DNA of 64,000 nt from Zerene cesonia (GCF_012273895.1 NC_052122.1:3348001-3412000); one strand, 5' to 3'. Positions 1 to 13,989 are shown, counted from the first letter of the stretch. Numbers and translations: made by a program. The notes: generated from the sequence alone by a model not told the origin.

Positions 1-3000
1 GCCCCATGTATCGTTATATTAGTATTCGTACTTTGTGACAATATAACGTTTTTTGGCATAAGTACGTTTGGGTTTTTACAGCCCCATAGTTGATACTTTT
101 TAAAGATCATAATGCCTTTCTTTACTGGCTGGAGACGACTTTACATTAATAAATTAAACTATGTACCAATATATTATGACGTTCCAAAGTCTACATTTTA
201 AAAATCGATTGAAACATCTGCAGATAGCCTAGTTAAATAGGCAGCCTAACTTTTACCGGCGTGGCATGCATTGAGCTATACAACATTCTCTCACAGCTAG
301 TATGATTTATAGTTAATTTTCATTTCGAATATACCAAATTCGAAAAAGAAGGAGATTATTAATACCTACACCTATAGCTGTTTTTTAATTTGTTACCTAG
401 AGAGCTAAAGAGTAGGCAATCTTTTGATGATAATTTTTTCATTTCAAAACTGGCGCCTCGGTGTGATAGCATTTTAAAGGCAGTTCAGTTTTTGTTAAAA
501 ACAATGATTGCACCTACTTAACCTACTTAACTTAAAGTGATTATTACTAGTACAGATAATATGTTTATATTTATTGTGGTATCGTCAATATTGTCGGCTC
601 CATTCAGTATAACATAGGCAAGATCGATAAAATTATGAAAAAAAAAATTAAGAAATTTTTAATAAGGACATCAGAGACATGTTAAACTTACGAAAATTGT
701 AATTAATAAGGAATAACTGAAATTAAAATCACTTGGATAGACTTTTAAAGCAATCATTTGATAACCGTCAGAGCAAAACTCTGATGGTATGTCATAAACA
801 GTACTGGTTGTGGAATGAGAAGCCTTAAAAGCACTCGGTTTTGTCGGAGACAACAATAAACATTAAAAAATTCGAAGGATTCCAATCGCCCGAAATGTTA
901 TAGTTATGTAGGTAATTAGAATAACAACGTAGATTGGGTAATACTAATGAACCTAAAAAAATCTCCAACCATCCAGTTGCAGAACTGCGATTGCTTTCAT
1001 TCTTAAAAAAAAGCTACACATAAATTATTTTTGCTAACCTTTAAATTAAATTTATAAATACATTTCCTATTTCTACAACATCAAATTATTTACAATCAGA
1101 CCCTTAGCTTAAATTGCACATGTAATGTGTTAACTGTCAACATCGGTCAAAGATATTTTAGCTGTAAATTTTATTTTTTTAGGGAGCAGCTTTATCATAT
1201 TGTAATTGTTGGATATCCGTTACTATTAATTTTAATATTTACGCGATAGAATATAGCAGATGGAGCGGCTAGTCAATTTTGAGTCATTCGACGGAGTAGA
1301 CTTTAAGATCCTCAAACGAACTAGTATAGGTGTCGTTGCGGGCTGTGCATTGATGTAGGTTTAACGTTGGAACTGTGGAAGCTATCTTGTTCGGAGAAAC
1401 TCTGGTTCAACCCACACGCGATTTGTTTTAACCGCATTTACCGTACCATTTTGCTTTACACTGTCTTCGTTGTAAAGTGTCGTTCTTAGATAAAAATAGA
1501 TCAATGTGATTTAATGTTTCAAGTAGACACAAGATTTTTACATATTCTGCCTTTCAAGAATATTATTACCAAGCTTTCTCACAAATAGATTAAACAATAG
1601 TCTTTAATGTTATCGGTGTTTCGTCTTTTAGAAGTCTTACGATATTTTCTGTTACCAAATTACCCAGTTTCACGTTAGTATGAGCAGCGAACTGAATATT
1701 TTAAATTATTATTAACCGTACTTTATGCGTTTATTAAGATATTTCTTATCTATCTATAGCGAACTTGGGATAACATCTTAAATTACACAGCGTTATACAA
1801 ATAACGTTGAATATTTAATATTAATATGATTAATTATTATTATGTACTATGTTATGATTAATCATATTTGATATGATCTTCACTAATGATAGCTAAGAAA
1901 AATAGTTTAAGCGTAACTTAAGAGTGCTAATCTATCAAGATCTACCCTATTCCTGTCTACCTTACTTGCACGTTAATGTTCTTACTAAGGTCTTTCCTCG
2001 TAGGAGATTATAAACCCAAAGATACTATCTCTATGCGAAGTCTGGAATACAGTTGGGGTTTTATTTCGGAGTGAGTAGAAGGATCAACTGTATCGCTTAT
2101 TTTCAAACTAATTAGACATAAAAGGAAATCTTATTTTCTCCGAAACATTTAAATAGCAATCTCTCAGAATCACAACAATTTGATTCCGAAGCAAAAGCAT
2201 GGATTAACGGTTTTTACAGGCCATAAGTTCTAATCTGAAATGTACCAAAATTAAACTTTAAAACGTAACTTTGACTCATGTTTAATGCTTCATAATTGTG
2301 TCAAAATTTATTTCCTTTCTACGCCGACTATTTTTATTTATATTGGACATTTCACAAATATTTCGTTCAAATACCTTTATTAAGGTATGTATTATTGTTC
2401 TAGCTTGGTCTTTTTACTCACTGCGCATTTATTTTAACGATGTGTATTTTGTAAGGAAATTTAATTTAAGGTTAGAGTTAAAATAAATTGTAATAATTCA
2501 GTTCGCTGCTATTAGTTATTCTTTAGGAAATTTTGAATACTTAGTAACTCTGTGTGTATATAGTGTTAATTATTCGCCTACTTTACTTACTATTTAATAT
2601 AATATTCACTTTTAATATAAATTATTATTAATAAACAAGTTGATATGGTATTGGTGTTTTATTTACCCCATCCTTTCCTTATGTTTTTATAAGCATAAAA
2701 TAACGCAAGGACACAGCTCTGATGTCGTTGTTTTCCTCGTATGATCGAAGAAATTCCCACAATTTAGATAAATTTGGAAATATTTATGTAATTAAACTAA
2801 GAATGTGTATAGCAAAAAATAGTGCTTATAATAAATTATAAATGGTAGTTAGTATCTTTGTCTTTCATTTACCTCGAAACAGAGCGTTTAAATGGCATGA
2901 ATTTTGTTTCTTGTAGTTACATTTCACCGCCGTAAAAGATCTGATTTCCGTTAAAGAAATTACTTACGCGGGCAAAGCCGCCTGTAGTAGCTAGTTATTA

Positions 3001-3890
3001 ATAGTTCCACAAATAAATTAGATACGGAAGTTGTTAAGTATTTTGGGATATTATGAATTATACAACAATTGAGGTAGGTAAAATCATTTATTAATTTACA
3101 AATGGGATTAAAACATAGATATATGTCGTCTATTTTGTTGCGACTATACGTGACAAAAATCAATAATTATTTGAACAAACTGTAAAGGCAGTAAGAAATA
3201 AATATAAACCGAATTTCATGATGATTCAGCTTACAATAATTCTTGTGTAGTCGTTTAATTTTAACGGTCACAATTAATAGAGTACCAAAAGCTTACACTG
3301 GATATACATTATTAAATGTTTCTTAACGCCAACAGCCGGGTTTATCTCTTTCACTCTCACGCGTAAAAAACATTACATCTCGCTCGCTCGCCCACACGAG
3401 TCGGGCAATTACCTGCTTCTCGTATTGCCATTCTGGCAATAACCTTTCCGTAGCTTTAGAAACATCACAAGTTACAGTACTATTGTAGAACATCATAAAT
3501 ATCCAGTGCTACAAAGACAAAATTAAATAAGAGGGTAAAAATATATTTATTTGCACATCTACTGTATCCTACACAAAGCAAAACCTGATACCTGATTTTG
3601 TGAAAAAGATACGGAATTACACATCAATTACAGAATTTATAAAAAATATATTGTTATTGTTATGTATAATAAAAACAGAACTAATTTTTTTTTAACAAAG
3701 TAACTTTCAAACATCCATTTGGTTTTAAGCCTTTCAGTAACAATATCGCATTGTAATGTAATATTTTAAAACTTTCCGTTTTAATACAAGTAAATATATA
3801 CCATTCCTATATCACATTATTTATTATGAATATTTAAATGGAAATAAGTTTTATGCAGAACTGCTTATCAATACTTATTATATAAAGCTG
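1..3890. other. AT-rich stretch without recognised gene
   Basis: I see no coding exon with convincing splice sites here. Open frames are short and of low-complexity AT-rich composition. The segment around 3,300-3,450 is locally richer in GC, with CTCGCTCGCTCG and a small ATTGCCA/TGGCAAT inverted repeat, and could be an old mobile-element fragment. Otherwise nothing is recognised. It could be intergenic DNA or an intron of a gene lying to the left. Confidence 0.5.
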
Positions 3891-3891
3891 A

Positions 3892-4010
3892 AGGGTTGAT
3901 TTGTTTGTTTGAACGCGCTAATATCAGGAACTCCTGGACAGATTCAAAAATTGATGCCCGAGTGTTACATAAACCACGGGCGAAGCCGGGGCGTACCGCT
4001 AGTATAAAAT
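3892..4010 (-). mobile_element. lepidopteran interspersed repeat fragment
   Basis: The stretch begins with GATTTGTTTGTTTGAACGCG, followed by a 'aggaactcctgga' segment, and ends CACGGGCGAAGCCGGGGCG then TACCGCTAGTA. This is the reverse orientation of the ACTAGCGG...CCCCGGCTTCGCCCGTGG end that occurs again at 9,886. Such ends are common on short nonautonomous repeats in moth and butterfly genomes. Small open frames here are part of the repeat, not genes. Confidence 0.6.
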
Positions 4011-4137
4011 ACGATGTAGTACAATCATCAGTTCTTAAACAATCAGACCCGAAAAAAGGCCACACATATACATTGTACGATAAAAATGTTCTAGAAAAAT
4101 TGTTATTATAGTAATTTTCGTACGTCCAGGTTAGTAA

Positions 4138-4252
4138 CTATGACGTCTTAGAGCAGGTGCAATTCCAGTGTGAGAAAAACCAGAGCTATATAGGTCGTCT
4201 AGGGCCATTACTTTCACACGCTGGAATTAGTCCTGCTTTAGAACCATCATAG
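4138..4252. ncRNA. candidate pre-miRNA-like hairpin
   Basis: Two arms, 4,138-4,177 and 4,212-4,252, are near-complete reverse complements across about 40 positions, with a few mismatches and G-U type differences, separated by a loop of about 34 bases. The arm cores are GCAATTCCAGTGTGAGAAA and TTTCACACGCTGGAATTAG. Length, imperfect pairing and a defined loop fit an animal miRNA precursor. I do not recognise the mature sequence. A decayed inverted-repeat transposon is the main alternative, although no second copy was noticed in the window. Strand is undetermined because both transcripts would fold. Confidence 0.4.
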
Positions 4253-4259
4253 CATACCC

Positions 4260-6960
4260 TCAGGTAGAAAGTACATATAGAAATTACACACGTATATAGT
4301 ATCGATATTATAAACTACTGGGATCTCTAAACAATCCAAACGTGATGTTGTTGGGCAAAATATGCCCTCAACAATATCTGAAGATTGCGAATAGAAATTC
4401 GGATCGCAGTCTAGTGATAATTGATAGTTTTCAAGATGCGCTATTCGTTCTAAATATACAAGACTAATATAAGTTATGGACGTAGATAAAAATGTATATA
4501 GACACCAAAGTTGACATTAATGTTGATATAAATCGAGAAAATTGATATTTACATAAATTTCACGTACCAGAAATATCTTGGAGCTACTCAAATAACACAC
4601 TTGTACACATAGATCTTCTCCGATTATATGCTATATTAATTATACAGTCCTATATTTGAGCGAGACATTTTTGCCCAATATTACATTATGGGATCATAAC
4701 CTTATACACCAGTAGGTAGTAAATATTATCATTATTGATTGACACCAGTCGTATCACAGTCTAATATTCTAGTCATTTAACGAAGATAGACAGGTCAATC
4801 GTGAGGGGCAAGTGGGGGAACAAGCCTGAGTTACATGTTGTTAGCAACTCGGGACACTATAGGGGCTTTCGCGTGCAAGTTTGTATCTAATATTATAAAA
4901 TAAGTGTCTAAAGTTATATGCAATTACATCGCAAAAATGGTACATACTTCTGCTGTGAGAGATTGTAAATCGTCATGTCGCCTTAAAAAGGTCTGAACGA
5001 CCATAAATGACTATACGTTTTGACAACCGTGACATTTTCTAGACTTTTCAGCTTTTCTACAAATCAAGTTGACTGTATGTTTTACTGCGCACATACTAGT
5101 ATATAGTGTTAATATTTAGGTATTTAAATAGACATTGTAACATATGGGAATGTCCTACAATTAGATCTACTTATAAGATATACAAATATTATCGGTTTGT
5201 ATTAAAGAATTGACATTTAATTATGTTTATACATTTTATCAAGATCGCTATTATTAATACATACTTTATTAGATTAACGAAACGAAAGTACATTTTGACG
5301 GAAAGAAAATGTAAATAAAAACCAATTTTCATGTTGATCTCAAATCCGCCTACGTAACTACGGATAACATTGTAACAGCGTGATTGGCTACACTTTGCTG
5401 ACAACATAATTTTGTCTTAATTCAGTAGCTCATCCCAGTCAGTCGTCTCCTACTATAAAATCGCCGAAAATAAATAAATACGACATATATCGGTACGGAA
5501 GAAAATCAGTTATGGATCCATCGTCGGCCTGTTCTCGTTATCTACCCCTTTGACAATCATAACTTACAACCTTACAGCTTTCTTACAATAAATTCTAATA
5601 GATTATTGTTTTAGCTTTATAAATTTAAGGTATACAACTATCGCTAACTTCTGGCAAATATAAATGTACAAAAATGGTATCGTTTTATGCCACCACTTTT
5701 TTACATTTTTGTGCATTATTCACAGTGCAGAAACGCTAAATGCTTCTACATTTGCATTTTTGAATGATTACTTAACATCATAATAACGCAGATAAACCCT
5801 GTACTGGGTGATTCTTTTTAAGAACAGATGAGACATAAATATGAGAATATTGATAACTATAAGCGCTAAGAATTGCATTATTATAATTACACAGATTTAG
5901 AATATTGGAGTCTAGAAGAACCGGTTAGAAAATCAGGTACAAGATGAATGATGAATCAGGACAATGATCTAACATTTTCTCATATTTATATTAGACATAT
6001 TGTTATTCTCATAATGATTTAATGTAAACAAGATTATTATCTTTTACCTATAAATAAGTCACAAAAAAGATTTCAAATTTATAGAATCATAATTTGATGT
6101 AATCTTCTTGAATCATTTGCAAAGAAAATTAAAACCTAAAAAAAGATGTAGTAGCCTTTATTTTATTCGGGTAAATATTTTGAAAGCGAATGAACTACGA
6201 TTAATAAACTACTATACATTAAATGAGTCAATGGGCAAGCAGAACAAAGTGTTACGCATACATATACCACGGCATCATCATTCGTCGCCCTGGGTCCCCG
6301 TGGAGACCCACCCAAAAGACTCAAAAAGTTTTCTTCACCTTCTAAGACTTATGAAAATGTAAGACGATATTTGTACCATATCAATAATCACAATTTACTT
6401 TACAAGATCCTCTCAAATCACTTGTATAAGCCTAAAACTACTAAATTAAAACCCAGCTTTAATTTATATTACGTACGTGTGTTTATACAGTAGTGTGATT
6501 GCTTGAATCCATTGATACATAATAAAATATTTCAAATATAAATTAAATTACGCAATCAACTGAAACAGATTGGACGTATTAATCCTTTATTATCCATTAA
6601 AATTTTCACGAAATAAATAACAAAATCAAAAATATCTCCAATATTAAAAACAATATCTTAAATAATATAAAGTAATGCGAATTATCACTTATTTTGTATC
6701 AATGTTTTATTTTCAAATAATTTTAATTAAAATAAAGCTAGTTGAAATAAACTATTAAAGCGATCAATGTAATCTCACATAACGGAAATTAAAAATCATC
6801 AATAATTACGCAGAACATTCAAACATAATAAATACGCGATTTTACTAAACATCCTCGAGCAAACTACACAAATACACGCGAAACTAGGAACATTCATGAA
6901 TTAAATTATAAATCGAATAGCATAAACATAAAAAAGGCACCAAATTTAACATCACAACAA
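4260..6960. other. intergenic DNA downstream of the PDP gene
   Basis: Mostly AT-rich sequence with no supported exon. One short stretch (6,222-6,362) has higher GC and an open frame starting ATGGGCAAGCAG and reaching TAA; it is listed as a separate finding. The part nearest 6,968 is probably the 3' untranslated region of the minus-strand phosphatase gene. Confidence 0.4.
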
Positions 6961-6967
6961 TAAACAA

Positions 6968-9829
6968 TTATGCCGGACATTGTCTTAAGTACTCAGAGTC
7001 GAAATATATTACCGTTACCGTGATATCGTCTCTAAACATCCTACTCACGTCGGGGGACAGACTGAGTAAGTGAGCTAGTCTAGCATGATCCACGCCATAT
7101 TCTGTCCCGCCGATCGCGTGCCGTATGAGGTGCGTGGCCGCATTTCTATCCTTTGGCTTGCTCTTCAGACTTTCCTTTCTGTGCAATAACAATTCATTTA
7201 TATCGCCCAGTTGTATATTCTTCCTCGGCAATTTCAGGGGGTTGAAGAAAACTTTGCCCTTCATGTGTTCCCCGACCAATTTCACGGATTGCAGCGGCGT
7301 CATCATATCCCAAAGGCCATCTGAGGCGATTATTAAAAACTTGTCCTTTGGCGTGAGTCTGTGATAGTAAATATCGGGTTTGGCAGTTAGATATGGCGGT
7401 GTGTGGTAATTGGCCGGTATTGCTCTTTGCCCGATCAAAGGCACGGCAACTTTTGATAGGATTTCTGCCGGCCATTTGTATCTGAAGTCCCCCAAACTTC
7501 GCAACGGCGCAAGTTCGCCTAGAAGTCTGTCTCTTCTTATCACAGTTTTCCTTTCGCTCTCCGGGTGCTCACTCCATATCCTCTTGAGTTCATCAAAGTT
7601 TTCCGAGTTATGTTCTTTGGTAATCTTCTTTGAAATCCATTCGTTCTCTTCGGTCATTGTGCCTAAAACAGCATTGCAGTCGCCGACGTTGGCCACGTAC
7701 AAATGAGGTCCGTCTATATACGCAATACACGCAACTGCTCCGGATAAAGCAACCGATAAGGTCTTATGATTTAACGTTCCATCAGCGGCGTACGGTTCTA
7801 AAACTTCTTTTGATATATCATCATCCATTTGAAGTATACTTTTCTCTAACGCAGATTTAACGTCTAATTCTTGTTTGTGAAATTCCGACAGTTCTGATAG
7901 GTAATGTCGGAAACTGTTATCGTATATGAACTTTAGATCCTGCACTATATCCGCCTGCAAATATAATGTTACACATTTAATTTTTAACGTTTCATTGTTG
8001 TAATATCACTTGACGAGATTTATCTCACCTTATCATTAAATGTTTCTATTAAATTATCTGTTTCTTCTTGGTTCTTCACATTTTCTAAAACATGGGATGG
8101 CAGTAGACTAGCAGCAATATATTTCATCATTCTCTTTGATATAACTTGAGCACATGCAGGGCCACCATGGCCATCAAACACTCCCATTAAGAATCCTGTA
8201 AAAATAACATATGGATAATTATTTCATACAAAATATCACCGAAGTCACCGACGCTATAGAGGTGGGCGATACGACTTGAGATCATAGAATGAGACCAAAC
8301 GACAACAATTGCCTATCAAACAAAAACCTCAAGTCAATTGATATAGAACCCACGGAGTTTACTCAATGAAAGCATAAGAACCTTAAAGCTATATATATTA
8401 GAATTAATTTTTTTTCTTCTACTGGCGTAAAAACTAACTTTACTAATATCGCATTTCTTAATCTTGTATTAATTAATTATATTTTGCCACAATAAAAATT
8501 CATTAAAACGCATTCCCAAAAATGGATAGTGCAGTGTTAATGAAGCAATTTTATGCAACCCTTCAGTGAATAATGTTTTTATGCTTATATACCTGGTGTT
8601 AATTTACATTGCGCCTCGCATCTTGTGTCTTCTATGGGATCATTGGAAGCCAACTGGTTAGAGTCATAGGACTTTATGGCACCATATGTAAACTCCTTGT
8701 TGAATTCATTTTTACGCAAAGTAATTGTAACCTGTAACAATATATAATTTAAAGAATTTATTATACTTCTTAAACAGTATTTTTGTGGAGGAATAAGCGA
8801 GCATATAGTTTCTCACTCACCACACTTTCTATTTTTAAGGATTCATAGCTGCATTGCTTAATTAAATGGTTGATTCGCATATACATAGCGTGTTGATTAC
8901 ATAAATAAATAATATAAAAAGAGAAGTGACAATAATGAAGTTTTACATATTGTCCACTGTAAAAATTTTTCAATGATTGATGAAATTCCTGTGTTTCTAG
9001 AAAAACATGTAGTATATGTATTTACAGAACTTGTTTATGTATAATTTATATTTTTATTACATATATATTAACATATATGTCAATTGACTTGCTGGGCGGA
9101 CAATCCATTGATGCATACCCAAAAATTATACATTTATATCATAAATCCGCAGGAGCTTTTCTTTTCAGTTTTATGATTTTAGTCACATTTCATTAAATCC
9201 TAATTGTTTATCATTATTATTATAATATTCTGAATGAGTTTAATTTACAGAAAACCAACAAGTAACATTTAATATATAGGATGGAAATTTATAATTTATA
9301 ATGTTACTAGCTGCATCCGGCAAACGCTGTTCTGCCTTACTCTTATCATTTAGGGGTGTGAAAAATAGATGTTAGCCGATTCTCAGACCTACCCAATATG
9401 CTTACCAAATTTCAGAGGAATCGGTCAAGCCGTTTCGGAGGAGTATAGAGACTAACATTGTGACACGAGAATTTTATATAATGTTATATTAGAACTCTTT
9501 GTTATATGACTTTACTCTTATTAATATAAAGTTTGTTGCATGTCACCCTTAAAAATTACCCAATGAATTAAGGTATTATAGTTATTTGACACTAGAATGT
9601 GGCAAATATTTAGTTTACCTTTTCAATTCTTTATCTTATTATTGCATATCATTAAGAATACCTTTCCTTCATGTAGTTTAAAATATTTCCACACTATATA
9701 CTATAATAAAGCATAGTTTTTTTCATAAACACAATACACAGACAATAAGCTAATGTAGCAAAATTTCCAACAAAATATGAAACAATGGTTAATAGTCAAT
9801 TTTTTAAACCATTGCCATATCCATCTATT

Positions 9830-9883
<54 letters not shown>

Positions 9884-11971
9884 TAGCGGTCCGCCCCGGC
9901 TTCGCCCGTGGTACATCTACAGCCAGATCCTGCTAAGATTATAAACATGAAAGTTTTTAGGTATGGATGAATATATGGATGTTTGTAAGGTGCTCTTTCA
10001 CGCGAAAGCAGTTTATCGACGCCCACTTCGCAACGGGCCGTGCAGCAGAAATCGTAATATTTTAATTTCACCACAACTTCAAAACTAAACGAATTTTAAT
10101 CATTCAATGACCAAATATTATCAACATAAACTGTACTTATTGATGAAATCATTTATTTTGATAAGGATGAATAGCGTGAGTAAAATAAACGCGTTTAAAT
10201 GTAGTCCAAAAAAAATTCAAGATTTTTAAATAAAAATTTGGTTGTTGTGCCTCACTCGACATAGATAGGTATAGTGTGTCGCGGACTTTTTTGTAGATAT
10301 TTATAAGATCTACAATTAATTCTAACATTTTATGGTTCTATCTTTTGTAGTTTAGGCAGTGTACGCAAAATAAGTAACTTCATTGGTTGATTTTTTTCGG
10401 TTAATCGAAAATATCTTATGGAACCCTATTTTTTTCCAAAATAAAATATAGCCTATGTTACTCGTAGATAATGTAGCTTTCGAATGGTGAAAGAATTTTT
10501 AAAATCGGTCCAGTAGTTTTTGAGCCTATTCATTACAACCAAACAAACAAACAAACAAAGTTTTCCTCTTTATAATATTAGTGTAGATAACAATATCCAT
10601 TATATGAACCAAGTAAATGTATGTACAGAAATAACTTATCAATATTACATACTCTAAATAAAGTAATATTTCCAGTACAGCACTCTTAAGTAATATGGAG
10701 TACCATAAGGTCTTAAATAGTAAAGGCCATAAGGCAAAGGCCATACTACAATTTTGTTACAATTAGATAATTTTTTATATTTCAGGCATTTGACTTAAAT
10801 ATCTATTTGAACTCAATTCAATCTACTGAACATCTTATGAGCAGCCATTATAGTTATTGTGTCATGCAGAAATCTGTTATAAGGTAATGTCAAGCAATCA
10901 GTTTTGATTATAACAGATAAGAATAAAGATCAAAAGCACATCATGGGATTTCGCAAGCAAAAATTGCAGGGCAATAACAGCATAAAATTCAAAACACATC
11001 TTGTGATTGTTACAGATAAAATACTATAACAATCACATACATCAACATCTATAGATGTCCATTATCATTTATTTTTTACTGGAGAATGCACTTATGCATC
11101 GGCAAAGGCCCCTGGAAAGGAGCCACAGATTATGTTGTTGGCCAAGTCGGCTGATCTAGACCATTGAACGGACAAAAGTCCTCTAAATTCGTCTAATACG
11201 TTTTTAGTGCCGTGACAGTGGGTTGTGTTTAGAATTCATATTATCACTGTGAATAACTCCTATAATAAAAAAAATCCTATGAAATGTAAATCCCAAATTA
11301 CTTAGTGCACTATAATCAAGATATGACAATGTACCAGAACTTTATGCTATTGTTATTAGTTCTAATTATTAAGTCCCCGTAAATGGATGCCTCAAAAACA
11401 ATATACAACTCTAATAGGACATACTTATATGCATGTTATATATGTTATATATTAACAATTAAATAATATCAAGTGTAATCCATAATAAAAAGTTCAAAAT
11501 CATCATAAGTATAAATATTCAGAGAACTACATTTTATAAAATTCGCAAAGGTAGGCAAAGTAGCAATTGCATATTGTTGTTTAAATTATGTAGAATAGTT
11601 ATTACATCCAAACAGATAATTATCATAATGTAGTTAAATTTGTAAATAATATATAAATATATGAAGACTTAAATGTATATTCCTAAAAGCATATAAAATT
11701 TCAGCACAGCATGTGATCATGATTATATAAACAATTATAGCATCGCACTTACTTCTTGAGGCGAAGGCAGAGCCGTTATGCCATCCTTATGGGATTGATT
11801 TGCATAATGTGAATTTCTAAAAGAACGCACTTGGATCTTCGGAACGAAACTTCGGTCGTTTTTTACTATTATAACATGACTTCGATTATATGAATCTAAA
11901 AGTGTTTGTCTTATACCACGGTCCAATTTCATACACCCATTCATAACAACACTAATATTTGAATAATTCAT
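6968..11971 (-). CDS. Pdp: pyruvate dehydrogenase [acetyl-transferring] phosphatase, mitochondrial (PP2C family)
   Basis: Dephosphorylates and so reactivates the E1 alpha subunit of the mitochondrial pyruvate dehydrogenase complex. Coding exons on the minus strand: 11,753-11,971, 8,593-8,731, 8,029-8,195 and 6,968-7,954. All have GT-AG borders and keep frame, giving 503 residues, close to the usual 470-540. Exon 2 encodes the family segment GAIKSYDSNQLASNDPIED. Metal-binding PP2C motifs are visible: VFDGHGG (about residues 125-131), VANVGD (262-267), ASDGLWD (385-391) and FRDDITV near the C-terminus. The family-specific NYHTPPYLTA and RNAATHLIRHA stretches are also present. The start was chosen as the first ATG of exon 1; the N-terminus holds several Arg/Lys and few acidic residues, in keeping with an import signal. 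The gene is divergent from the VAP gene, with 2.1 kb between their starts. The identification is secure; only the exact start is uncertain. Confidence 0.93.
9295..9485. mobile_element. short interspersed repeat in PDP intron 1
   Basis: Runs from TTACTAGCTGCATCCGGC to a GTGACACGAGAATTTTATAT end, with 'atcggtcaagccgtttcgga' in the middle. This is a layout I know from nonautonomous or 5'-truncated retroelements in Lepidoptera. It lies in the first coding intron of the phosphatase gene. It carries no open frame of note. Confidence 0.5.
9825..9886. repeat. (TA)n microsatellite
   Basis: A nearly pure run of alternating TA of about 55 bases directly abuts the 5' end of the next interspersed repeat, suggesting that the element inserted into, or seeded, the microsatellite. 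Confidence 0.95.
9886..10588 (+). mobile_element. about 0.7 kb nonautonomous lepidopteran element
   Basis: Starts ACTAGCGGTCCGCCCCGGCT and ends with CAAACAAACAAACAAACAAAG, then TTTTCCTCTTTATAATATTAG. The combination of this CG-rich start, internal 'gctctttcacgcgaaagcag' and the CAAA-repeat/TATAATATTAG tail is typical of a frequent short element in moth and butterfly genomes. No intact open frame. It lies inside intron 1 of the phosphatase gene. Confidence 0.6.
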
Positions 11972-12844
11972 ATTTAAACAGTAGGTTATCCGGCCATGTT
12001 ATGCAATCACTTAAATTGTGTGATCTATGAAGTCTACATTAAAAAAATCGTAATTTTGTATTATTACAGAAGCCAAGAAGACGGTACGGTGAATAAAATT
12101 AATTGTCATATATTTTTAATCCTGAAGTCTGTACTGTCTGTCTGTATCAGCGGTCAGCCGCATTCACACCACAGATTGTTAATCATTACTAGCAACGTTT
12201 TCTTTGCGATTTTAATCGCTACTTAGTCGCACAACTATTACGACCAAGCATTTATGTGCTTATAAACACTTCAGTAAATTTAGTTAAATTTAGGAATGAG
12301 AGAAATTTAAATCTGATAATAAACTTATGAGGGTTTAAGAAATAACGAAATCAGAAATTTTAATATCGACAATGAATGGATTCGAGATCGTAAGGTCATG
12401 TGACATAATTTATTCTAATCAAAATACTAGAATACAAGAAAGTATAATTGCAAAAGAAAGATTATTTATAACCTGTGATAACAGAAATATTATATTATGA
12501 TTTCAATAAAAATCCTTCAGTATTCCAAATCCTGCTGACAAAAATTGTACCTAAAAACTATTGGGCTATGTATGAAGTCAAGTATGAGTATTTAAAAAAG
12601 TTTATTTTTAAGTAAATGCGAATTCACCTCCTTCAATGATAAATTATTCAGTCAGTCAGAAACTACCCTCCTCCTAGACTTAGGATAAATTGCTGTATGC
12701 GATTACTTTTTCCTATACGACTAAATTTTGCGCGTTAGGATGGCCTTACGATGATGATTGGCTGAACTTGTTAAAATAATAATTAAAGATCTTCACTGAT
12801 GAACATCGTTTGATCATAGCAATATATTACTAATTATTTACACA

Positions 12845-12942
12845 TTGCTATTCGCCTAGTGTCTCGACGAATTATACTTATACAAGTGTCGCCCTTTAAC
12901 ACCCACATTCGTCTTCCCACACGAATCTCAAGGCGAATAGCA
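12845..12942. repeat. inverted-repeat hairpin
   Basis: The arms TTGCTATTCGCCT (12,845-12,857) and AGGCGAATAGCAAG (12,931-12,944) are exact reverse complements, and an inner pair GACGAAT/ATTCGTC adds 7 bp. It lies between the divergent PDP and VAP genes. It could be a folded regulatory RNA, a remnant of a short inverted-repeat transposon, or chance. Confidence 0.35.
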
Positions 12943-13989
12943 AGCACACTGTTAACGATTGAACATAAATAAAGTTTCGGTCAAAATTTCATGTAAAATG
13001 TAAATATTAAAACATTGTATAACTTCTTATATAAACTGCTTAGAATATTCCTAGATCACAAATTTTTCTCCAAATAAGAACATCTGTTTCGATTCTACAC
13101 TCCGCACTGGAGCCGATTTCGTTAAACCGGCAAGTTGCAACGGTTTAACGGCTTTTTTTTTTAATTAACTCAAACTTTCGCGCCAACTTCCAAGTAGCTC
13201 CAAATCATGTCTACACGTGCTATTTGCGCAAACATATGTCGCTACAAACATGCATGTGCAAACCAAGTTTGCGCCCGTGTTGTCCTGTGTGTGGCTTTAA
13301 ATCTAAAAAAAAAACTTATCCTTTTAATATCTTTCAAATGGGTAGGGTATTTTTTCATCGCAATATATTAATGGTCGAGGAGGTGCCTGATGAGTGAGGT
13401 AACAATCCAAATTCTAAGACGAGGCAACAATTTCCAATTCAACATTTAAAGATTCAAGCAACCAACCCGTGTACATTATCGATGTATAAAAATGAATTAA
13501 GCATTTTTTTCGAACATGATTTAAGTTGGTAGATACTAAAATAAAAATTACATAAACACGTAATTATAAAAGGAAAATATCAACTACAATAACAGGGAAA
13601 GATTAATAACTGTTGTGTACGAAATGCAACGTGGAAATATAATACATATAAAAAAATACACGGAGAACCATGTAACAAAAACCAATTACGTACCTAACAA
13701 TATCTGAAATAGAAATTTAAAAAATAACATATTTTTATTTCCGCGTGAAGAACGAAAGAACGTAATTTATCATACACTTTACTTCTCATTTTCTGTGATA
13801 AGTTGCGTTCAAATTATCAATAATTGTTGTAAATTGTATTGCTATTGATTAAAACACATCATTTTTTGAAACACAATTATATTATTAATATTTTCTCCAG
13901 TTAAAAATATGTTAGTTATCTCAAAACTTTTATTATGCGCGAAATAATAAATACTTTTAAAACTCGGTTAGTAATTCAGGAAATGGAAA

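Noticed and set aside
7125..7860. Several open frames of 76-98 codons opposite to the last PDP exon
   Set aside because: They are antisense shadows of a conserved coding exon; no promoter, splice or domain support.
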